From NCBI GenBank assembly GCA_964408955.1, contig CAYPBK010000029.1, positions 1 through 33,140 of the forward strand: 33,140 bases of DNA. Reading direction: 5' to 3'. This DNA comes from JAAYKT01 sp964408955. Its GTDB lineage: Bacteria > Bacillota > Clostridia > Lutisporales > Lutisporaceae. The position numbers and the translations under genes were made by a program. The notes under the pieces were generated by a model. The model had not been told where the DNA came from, did no database searches, and was given only the letters and a program-made list of their open reading frames with translations. This document shows, piece after piece, positions 7,060-13,459 of the stretch (positions within the stretch are counted from its first letter, which is position 1; each line of letters starts with the position of its first letter).

Positions 7060-8247
7060 TTGATATCTGAATTTAGAATTAATGAAATGGAAAATGAATT
7101 AAAATCCATTGAAGAGAAAGGTATGTTGGGAGTACGAAGAATCTTATCAGGACCCCAAGGTCCCCAGGCTATTTTAGATGGCAAAGATACTATCATTTTA
7201 ACTTCTACTAACTACTTGGGACTCTCGTCAAACCCGGATTTGATAGCCGAATCAACAAAGGCACTAGTCGAATATGGCGGGGGATTGTCATCGGGACCTA
7301 GAATATGCGGTGTTACAGATTTACATTTGGAATTTGAAGATTACATTGCAAAATTCAATAAAACCGAAGGAGCCTTGCTATACTCTTCCTGCTATAATGC
7401 AAATATTGGTGTTTTAACAGCCCTTGCGGATAAAAATGATGTGATTTTCAGTGACGAATTAAATCATGCCAGCATTGTGGACGGTTGCCGCTTAAGCAGT
7501 GCCAAAATTGAGGTATATCCACACCTTGACTTAGATTATCTGAAAAAGAAACTGGAATCGACCGCAGATTATGGGAAGAGGTTGATAATAACAGACGGAG
7601 TATTCAGTATGGACGGCGATATAGCACCGATTCCGCAGCTTATTGAGATTGCCCGCGAATTTGATGCAATTCTCATAGTAGATGATGCACATGCCACAGG
7701 AGTTATAGGAGAGCATGGGCGTGGTACAGCAGAACTTTTTGGAGTTTTAGGTGAAATTGATATAATTACCAGTACCCTCGGAAAGGCTATGGGAGGTACA
7801 ATAGGCGGATATGTGGCCGGTAATTCGATTTTAATCAAATATCTTATTCAAAAATCAAGAAACTATCGTTATACCAACGTAGTCCCATCTTCCAGTACTG
7901 CATATTCATTTGCAGCATTCAAGTATTTGGAAAAGCATCAAAACTTACTCAATGATTTAAAAGATAATACAAACTACTTTAAAAATAGGCTGCTGTCTTT
8001 GGGATTTGAAGTTATGGACTCAAAAACACCAATAGTGCCTGTAATGGTACGTGATCCAAAAACAGCAACGGCAATGAGCAAAGAACTGCTAAAAAGGGGA
8101 GTTTTTGTGCAAAGCTACACTTATCCTGTGGTTCCCCATGGACATGAAAGGCTAAGATGCATTATCTCCGCGGCACATAAAAAGGAGCAATTAGACAGAG
8201 CAACGCAAATATTTGAAGTAGTAGGAAAAGAAATCGGCGCCATATAA
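7060..8247 (+). CDS. Alpha-oxoamine synthase, glycine C-acetyltransferase (2-amino-3-ketobutyrate CoA ligase) type
   Basis: This 395-residue PLP enzyme of fold type I has exactly the length usual for glycine C-acetyltransferase. Visible landmarks are 'LTSTNYLGLSSNPDL', 'ALLYSSCYNANIGVL', 'SDELNHASIVDGCRL' (His136 stacking on PLP), 'VDDAHATGVIGEHGRG' (Asp208, His211), and the PLP lysine Lys242 in 'TSTLGKAMGGTIGG'. The family condenses an acyl-CoA with an amino acid, or runs the reverse cleavage: KBL uses glycine and acetyl-CoA, BioF uses alanine and pimeloyl-thioester. Sequence features favour KBL, but no threonine dehydrogenase or biotin genes are nearby, so the natural substrate is open. The start is TTG 7060 after AAAGGAGG (7045-7052). 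It is first in the cluster, 42 bases before the M24-like gene. Confidence 0.9.
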   Translation: MISEFRINEMENELKSIEEKGMLGVRRILSGPQGPQAILDGKDTIILTSTNYLGLSSNPDLIAESTKALVEYGGGLSSGPRICGVTDLHLEFEDYIAKFNKTEGALLYSSCYNANIGVLTALADKNDVIFSDELNHASIVDGCRLSSAKIEVYPHLDLDYLKKKLESTADYGKRLIITDGVFSMDGDIAPIPQLIEIAREFDAILIVDDAHATGVIGEHGRGTAELFGVLGEIDIITSTLGKAMGGTIGGYVAGNSILIKYLIQKSRNYRYTNVVPSSSTAYSFAAFKYLEKHQNLLNDLKDNTNYFKNRLLSLGFEVMDSKTPIVPVMVRDPKTATAMSKELLKRGVFVQSYTYPVVPHGHERLRCIISAAHKKEQLDRATQIFEVVGKEIGAI

Positions 8248-8289
8248 GGCGATTGATTAATAAAAATATTTATATATGGAGGACTTAAA

Positions 8290-9942
8290 ATGGCTGAATT
8301 GATTATTAATCCATTAAAAATTAAGAAAGAAACAGGCTTAGATTTTTTTGAAGATTTTTTATTTCCCAAGCTGCAATTGGCATCCTGGAAAATGCATGGA
8401 CCCTTTTTAGTTAAAGCCGGCGGAAAAACCTATGCCGTAGGTCGCATGCATGAAAAAGGGTACTTCCAAGGAATGGTTTTACCAAATAAGCTGGAGCCAA
8501 AGTATTTTAAGCCCTACTTTCTTTTCGAACCGGATGGAATGGAAGTGTTCAATGATTTGACAGAGGCTGTGGTAAGCCTGGCATCCGGTGAAAAGCTGTC
8601 AATAGACTATGATATACCATATTCCTTTTATGAGGCTATTAAGGATGCTGATGGTATAGAGTTTTTGGCTGACCCACCAAAGGTGGAAGGTTCAATTACA
8701 AGAATCCTTACAGAGCAGGTTGAAAGCTTATTGAAGCCGGATAGTAGTGATATTGATATAGCCTTAAATATAGTTGACGGATTAAAAACAGATAAAAAGC
8801 ATATTTTAAAAGAATATTTAAACAAGGAGACAAAGGACCGCTTTAAATTGTTGGATGGTTATATGGAGGAGTACGGATTATCTGCTCTTGTTGTGACGGC
8901 GTCCTTAAACTTGCAGGAAGTGGCGGCTGTTCCTCAAAGAAATAATTTTGGGGGAACTATTGCAATATACATCGCCGGCAGTAAAGATGTAATAGTTGTA
9001 AATACCAATGAGGTTGGTTTATTAAGAAGCGGAAGAGCCGGAGTTCTTGATATACCGGGATTGGCGGAATTGCTGCCTGACGGTAAAATTGGTATAGATG
9101 ATGAAGACATTGGAATGGGTGTATATTACGGATTAGGATTGGATAAAAGAGAGGTTGTACCCGCGTCGGTTCTGTTGAGGGACTGGAGAGAAGAAAGAGC
9201 GGGCGGTGATCTTCCCTTCTATATTATTACCGGTTGTGCATCAAGACGTTCAATTGAAAGATCATTAGCCGAAGCGGCCAGGAGAATAGATAATAACTTC
9301 CCGGTAAACGAGAAGGATATTTACGAGTTTTACAATATTAATCTAAATGAATTTCTGACAGAATATAAGGCACCCTATACTTTTGAGGTATATTTTGCAA
9401 ATCTTCACTCGGGAAATAGAAGCGAATCACCCTCTAACCATAAGGATTATGAAGTTAAGCCGGAGAATAATACCGTTAAATTTGATTCAGGTATCAAGCT
9501 ATATGATAACTGGGGCTATTTAAGGGGTGTATCCGATGTCGCCAGAACTCTTTGCTTTAGTGAAAAAGCACAAGAAATATATGAATTGTTTGATCGTATA
9601 ATGCTGGACCAAGGAATACCAGCGGCTAAAATAGGCGCCACCGGTGAAGATGTATATATGGCAACCTGTGAAGAAATAAATAAGAACAGAGAATATATTG
9701 CACAAAGAGGTTATATACCAAGCCATGTTATTAAACTAGAAGAGATATACTCCCGTGATGTTGGACACTTATTAGGAAAAGAAGAGCCTGCCAATCTCTG
9801 CTTTAAAAAAGGCGAAAAGAAGGCATTTAAAGACGGAATGGTAGGTTGCTACGAGATCCAATGGGGCTATAAAGACCATTCCTTTGGAACAGAAGATAGC
9901 TTTGTCGTGACTAGAGAAGGCGCTATTAATTTTACGAGATAA
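8290..9942 (+). CDS. M24 (creatinase/prolidase/aminopeptidase) family metallohydrolase-like protein
   Basis: This 550-residue protein has a C-terminal pita-bread domain (about 330-550) with all five expected metal ligands in order. These are Asp399 ('VKFDSG'), Asp416 ('GVSDVARTL'), His493 ('RDVGHLLGKEEP'), Glu522 ('GCYEIQWGY') and Glu535 ('GTEDSFVV'). About 180-330 looks like a creatinase-type N-terminal domain ('LLDGYMEEYGLSALVVTASL'). The first ~170 residues match nothing I know and make the protein longer than typical prolidases (~360-460). M24 members cleave X-Pro bonds, remove N-terminal Met, or hydrolyse creatine-like C-N bonds. The linked genes favour a small nitrogen compound over general peptide turnover, which is inference. 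AGGAGG-like sequence precedes ATG 8290. Confidence 0.82.
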   Translation: MAELIINPLKIKKETGLDFFEDFLFPKLQLASWKMHGPFLVKAGGKTYAVGRMHEKGYFQGMVLPNKLEPKYFKPYFLFEPDGMEVFNDLTEAVVSLASGEKLSIDYDIPYSFYEAIKDADGIEFLADPPKVEGSITRILTEQVESLLKPDSSDIDIALNIVDGLKTDKKHILKEYLNKETKDRFKLLDGYMEEYGLSALVVTASLNLQEVAAVPQRNNFGGTIAIYIAGSKDVIVVNTNEVGLLRSGRAGVLDIPGLAELLPDGKIGIDDEDIGMGVYYGLGLDKREVVPASVLLRDWREERAGGDLPFYIITGCASRRSIERSLAEAARRIDNNFPVNEKDIYEFYNINLNEFLTEYKAPYTFEVYFANLHSGNRSESPSNHKDYEVKPENNTVKFDSGIKLYDNWGYLRGVSDVARTLCFSEKAQEIYELFDRIMLDQGIPAAKIGATGEDVYMATCEEINKNREYIAQRGYIPSHVIKLEEIYSRDVGHLLGKEEPANLCFKKGEKKAFKDGMVGCYEIQWGYKDHSFGTEDSFVVTREGAINFTR

Positions 9943-9949
9943 ATTAACG

Positions 9950-10033
9950 GCTTCCCCTAATTGCTGATTTTAGCCTTTGTAATAACCCCTATATTACATG
10001 TTTGAAACACAACCCTAATCGCACAGGGGAAGC
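9950..10033 (+). other. Potential structured RNA between the M24-like and PreA-like genes
   Basis: GCTTCCCCT at 9950-9958 is perfectly complementary to AGGGGAAGC at 10025-10033, closing an 84-base domain. Inside are small hairpins: GCT 9963-9965 with AGC 9972-9974, and GTAAT 9979-9983 with ATTAC 9993-9997. The 185-base gap (9943-10127) is the longest inside the cluster and contains no T-run directly after the stem. A further short hairpin, CTTTTA/TAAAAG, follows at about 10038-10053. After it, GGGGGTG precedes a nine-codon ATG frame (10062-10088) that might be a leader peptide, though the spacing is poor. No known riboswitch consensus is recognised. Confidence 0.45.
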
Positions 10034-10127
10034 ATATCCTTTTATTTTTAAAAGGGGGTGATGGCAGTTACCTTAGACTTAGTTTAATTAGCGAATAAAT
10101 CGATTTTAAAAAAGGAGAATGTAAACT

Positions 10128-11315
10128 ATGGATAAATTAGCCGTTTCAATCGGAGGAGTCAAATTTAAAAATCCAATTATAGCTGCCGCCGGTGAACCTA
10201 CAACTAACTTTGAACACATGAAAAAGGCCATTGAAGCAGGCGCAGGGGCGGTAACCGCAAAATCTATTTCTTTCTCTCCCGCAATGGCGAAATCCTATGC
10301 ACATTCAAGATGGGCTGTTCTGAATGAAAAAAGAGAGATGTGTCAAAATGGTGAAATACCAAACAATTTTACCTTTTACGGAAGAAGCGGAATACCTATG
10401 GAGGCGGATGATTGGCTTGAAACCCTGAAAGAGGTAAAGAAGCTGGCTGACCTTCATAATGCTGTTTTAATCGGAAGCATTGCTACCGGACCTTTGGATA
10501 AAATGGCTGATGCTGCCAAAAGAATGGAGAAGGCCGGTATTGAAATTATAGAACTTGATGCCGGGTGTCCACAAGCAGGCGAGCTGCAAATTGATAGCAG
10601 ATTAGAGTTGGTAAAATCATCGGATTTAGCCGGAATCATTATGAAAGAGGTTGCCAACGCGGTATCTATACCGGTAATTTATAAAATATCACCCCAGGAC
10701 CCGGATGTTTTTGGAACCTGTGTTGCCGTGAAAGAAGCCGGAGCCTCAGCTGTAACCCTTATCAACAGATTTGCCGGGTTTATGGTAGATATAGATAAGG
10801 CGGAGCCTATTATTAATACATGGGGCGGCGTAGGCGGTCCATGGATGCTTCCAATTTCTCTAAAATATGTTTCCAGGTCCTATCAAGCTATGCCTGATCT
10901 TCCTATAGTGGGTTCAAACGGAGCTATAGACGGTAAAGATGCTATCAGATTCTTAATGTCCGGTGCCAGTTTGGTAAGCTATTGCACAGTTTTGATGCTT
11001 AAGGGTTATGATGTTTTAACTAAAGCAGTAAAAGAACTGGAGCAGTTTATTGATGAAAAAGGATATGGATCAGTGCAGGATATCATTGGATTAGCGGTAA
11101 AAAATGCAAAAACTTATGAAGAGATGTTCGACAAACAAAAAATTGCCTTTGTTGATGAAGACAAATGTATTGAATGCGGAAAATGTGGAGAGGCATGCTT
11201 CTATGAGGCTCTTAATATTCAAAATGGTAAGCCTGAAATAAATAAAAAGTGTAAGGGATGCGGGTTATGCGAAACTGCTTGCCCCACCGGAGCTATATCA
11301 CTGGTCGGAAGATAA
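10128..11315 (+). CDS. PreA-like (dihydroorotate/dihydropyrimidine dehydrogenase family) flavoprotein with C-terminal 2x[4Fe-4S]
   Basis: This 395-residue protein has an FMN-binding TIM barrel of the DHOD/PreA type (about 1-305), with 'NPIIAAAGEP', 'GAVTAKSISFSP', Lys186 in 'PVIYKISP' and 'PIVGSNGAIDGKDAIRFLMSG'. It is followed by two 4Fe-4S motifs (Cys347/350/353/357 and Cys375/378/381/385). PreA with PreT reduces uracil using NADH. By eye the catalytic loop cysteine expected in the 'S-I-M-C' segment is replaced ('GSIATG', 116-121), and the usual N-x-SCPH reads 'DAGCPQ' (144-149). The substrate is therefore probably not a pyrimidine. No PreT-like NADH subunit is adjacent, so electrons likely pass to ferredoxin. 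GGAGAATG sits just before ATG 10128. Confidence 0.87.
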   Translation: MDKLAVSIGGVKFKNPIIAAAGEPTTNFEHMKKAIEAGAGAVTAKSISFSPAMAKSYAHSRWAVLNEKREMCQNGEIPNNFTFYGRSGIPMEADDWLETLKEVKKLADLHNAVLIGSIATGPLDKMADAAKRMEKAGIEIIELDAGCPQAGELQIDSRLELVKSSDLAGIIMKEVANAVSIPVIYKISPQDPDVFGTCVAVKEAGASAVTLINRFAGFMVDIDKAEPIINTWGGVGGPWMLPISLKYVSRSYQAMPDLPIVGSNGAIDGKDAIRFLMSGASLVSYCTVLMLKGYDVLTKAVKELEQFIDEKGYGSVQDIIGLAVKNAKTYEEMFDKQKIAFVDEDKCIECGKCGEACFYEALNIQNGKPEINKKCKGCGLCETACPTGAISLVGR

Positions 11316-11380
11316 AATGGTGAACCTCAATTATTTAGTGTTGAAATAGAAAATAAAAAGTAGCTAAGGAGGGAATATTA

Positions 11381-12595
11381 ATGAATTTAACAAAATCCAA
11401 GGATGCCAAAATAAAAGGTGGAATGGCAAGCGCTTTAATAGGTGCAGCATTTATCATGGCTACATCCGCAATAGGACCAGGCACTCTTACTCAAACTGCT
11501 TTATTTACAGAGGAGTATGGAGCAAGCTTTGCTTTCGTAATATTTATATCCGCGATTCTTGCCATACTTGCGCAAATCAATATATGGCGTGTCATCACGG
11601 TATCAGGATTTCGAGGTCAAGATGTTGCCAATAAGGTTTTTCCAAAGCTGGGTTATGTTCTTACCTTTTTCGTTTGTTTAGGAGGCTTAGCATTTAATAT
11701 TGGTAATATAAGCGGTGCCGGCCTCGGATTAAATGTTCTTTTAGGTATAGATGTTAAAATAGGCGTGGTTATTTCAGCATTTTGCGCCTTCGCTTTGTTC
11801 TCCTTTAAGGAATTCGGCGATAAGATGGATCGCTTTGCCAAGTATCTTGGTATTGCAATGATACTGCTTACACTTTATATTGCATTTACAACTAACCCGC
11901 CTGTAGGCGAAGCAATTACACGTATGTTTATTCCTGCGAAAATAGCTATGTTTACAATTATTACGACAGTAGGAGGAGGCGTAGGGGGCTATGTTTCCTT
12001 TGCAGGAGCCCATCGCTTATTGGACGCCGGTATAACAGGCAAGGAGAATTTGGAAAAGGTAACCAAAAGCTCCATTAACGGTAATATTATTGTTGCAGTT
12101 ATGCGTATGGTTTTATTTTTAGCGGTTTTAGGAGTAGTTCAAAGGGGAATACCTCTGGATCAAGGTAACCCCGCAGCCTCTGCCTTCCAAATAGGATCAG
12201 GTGATATAGGATATAGATTCTTTGGTTTGGTCTTATGGGCAGCCGGTATTACTTCTGTGGTTGGGGCATCATATACTTCTGTTTCATTCTTGCGCACTCT
12301 TTCAGACTCTATAGAGAGAAATGCACGTAAATGGATTATTGGTTTTATTTCGGCTTCTACTATTATTTTCTTAACAATAGGCAGACCGGTGCAGCTGTTA
12401 GTACTGGCCGGTGCACTTAACGGATTGATATTGCCCATAACATTAGGCACTATGCTAGTGGCATCAAGGCGCAGCGACATTGTCGGGGATTATCGTCATC
12501 CTACTTGGATGATAATTGCCGGTGTTATTGTAGCCGCAATCACCTTATATGCAGGGATTGGCTCTTTATCAAGCCTTGCAGGATTATTTAAGTAA
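11381..12595 (+). CDS. Nramp-like (YcsG-type) transporter lacking the canonical metal-binding motifs
   Basis: This 404-residue membrane protein has about eleven predicted segments and the Nramp fold pattern. True Nramp metal transporters carry D-P-G-N in segment 1 and M-P-H in segment 6. Here the first reads 'AIGPGTLTQ' (30-38) and the sixth 'GGYVSFAGAHRLLDAG' (202-217), so the Asp, Asn and Met that bind Mn or Fe are absent. The 'SFAGAHRLLDAG' signature matches my recollection of the YcsG branch, whose B. subtilis gene lies beside 5-oxoprolinase and an IclR regulator. A substrate other than a divalent metal, such as a small organic acid or amino acid derivative used by the neighbouring enzymes, is likely but unproven. 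Start ATG 11381 follows AAGGAGGG; it lies 65 bases after the PreA-like gene. Confidence 0.88.
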   Translation: MNLTKSKDAKIKGGMASALIGAAFIMATSAIGPGTLTQTALFTEEYGASFAFVIFISAILAILAQINIWRVITVSGFRGQDVANKVFPKLGYVLTFFVCLGGLAFNIGNISGAGLGLNVLLGIDVKIGVVISAFCAFALFSFKEFGDKMDRFAKYLGIAMILLTLYIAFTTNPPVGEAITRMFIPAKIAMFTIITTVGGGVGGYVSFAGAHRLLDAGITGKENLEKVTKSSINGNIIVAVMRMVLFLAVLGVVQRGIPLDQGNPAASAFQIGSGDIGYRFFGLVLWAAGITSVVGASYTSVSFLRTLSDSIERNARKWIIGFISASTIIFLTIGRPVQLLVLAGALNGLILPITLGTMLVASRRSDIVGDYRHPTWMIIAGVIVAAITLYAGIGSLSSLAGLFK

Positions 12596-12692
12596 AAGGC
12601 GGCAGCATATTATTAGCTTTGTGATTTACCTATATTTAATATAATTAATACAAGTAAAAATCCAGTAACTTTGGAGAAAGGATGATAGTTTA

Positions 12693-13169
12693 ATGAGCGG
12701 CTACAATGAAAGATTTTTGAAAGCATTTAACGAGATGACTAAAGGGAAGGGGAAAACCCCTGTACCCACAGGAAACTATGTAGCATCAGCCTCACTACCC
12801 GGACTTATATTTTCGGCGGGACAAATAGCTATTTGCCAAGGCGAAGTTTTACATCCGGGTAAAATAGGGCTTGATATTACGTTGGAACAAGCTTATCAAG
12901 CAGCCAGACTGGCCTGCCTGAACTGTCTTTCCGGTATATACGAGGAAACAGGAACTCTCGAAAATATTGAAAGAATAGTTAAGCTAAATGGGTATGTTTG
13001 CTGTGATGATGATTTTAACAAGCTGCCCGAAGTAATGGATGGCGCTTCCGATGTTTTGGTGGAGATCTTTGGAGAAAAAGGGAAGCACCCCAGAGCAACA
13101 ATAGGCGTTGCAAAATTGGCCTTCAATGCATCAGTAGAAGTGGAAATAGTTTGCTCCACTAAAAATTAA
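12693..13169 (+). CDS. RidA-family (YjgF/YER057c/UK114) enamine/imine deaminase
   Basis: This 158-residue protein belongs to the longer RidA subgroup (about 150 rather than 130 residues). It shows 'PGLIFSAGQIAICQGEV', 'ITLEQAYQAARLACLNCL', 'IERIVKLNGYVCC', and the active-site region 'HPRATIGVAKLAFNASVEVE'. Arg134 in 'HPRAT' corresponds to the arginine that RidA uses to bind the carboxylate, so the hydrolase activity is probably intact. RidA enzymes hydrolyse reactive enamine or imine intermediates, typically made by PLP enzymes. Its place as the last gene behind an alpha-oxoamine synthase and a flavin oxidoreductase suggests an imine arises in this pathway. It is followed by a strong terminator. 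Confidence 0.92.
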   Translation: MSGYNERFLKAFNEMTKGKGKTPVPTGNYVASASLPGLIFSAGQIAICQGEVLHPGKIGLDITLEQAYQAARLACLNCLSGIYEETGTLENIERIVKLNGYVCCDDDFNKLPEVMDGASDVLVEIFGEKGKHPRATIGVAKLAFNASVEVEIVCSTKN

Positions 13170-13195
13170 GTAAAAGATAGCACCTCCTATACATG

Positions 13196-13236
13196 TCCCT
13201 GTTGGTGATTTTTATACCAACAGGGATTTATTTTTA
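13196..13236 (+). terminator. Strong rho-independent terminator closing the metabolic cluster
   Basis: TCCCTGTTGGT (13196-13206) pairs perfectly over 11 bases with ACCAACAGGGA (13216-13226), followed by TTTATTTTT. The next 220 bases to the exporter genes are very AT-rich; no confident promoter was found there. Confidence 0.92.
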
Positions 13237-13459
13237 ATTCCATATAAAAGCTTCTTTTTATTATTAAAAAAAACAAATCAATATATGCCGCATAAATATT
13301 TTCTAATTTTGTTTAACAAAAAACTTTTTTTGAACTATTTCGTAATGTATTTTGTATGATAAGTTATTTAGCATGGCTTAACTTTAGAATTATTCCCTAT
13401 TAAAAAGGCAAGGTCTATGCTCTTATCATATTGACATGAATTAAGGACGAGGTGGAATT

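Noticed and set aside
7060..8247. Biotin synthesis enzyme BioF
   Set aside because: Sequence landmarks and length are closer to glycine C-acetyltransferase, and no other biotin genes are nearby; the substrate remains open.
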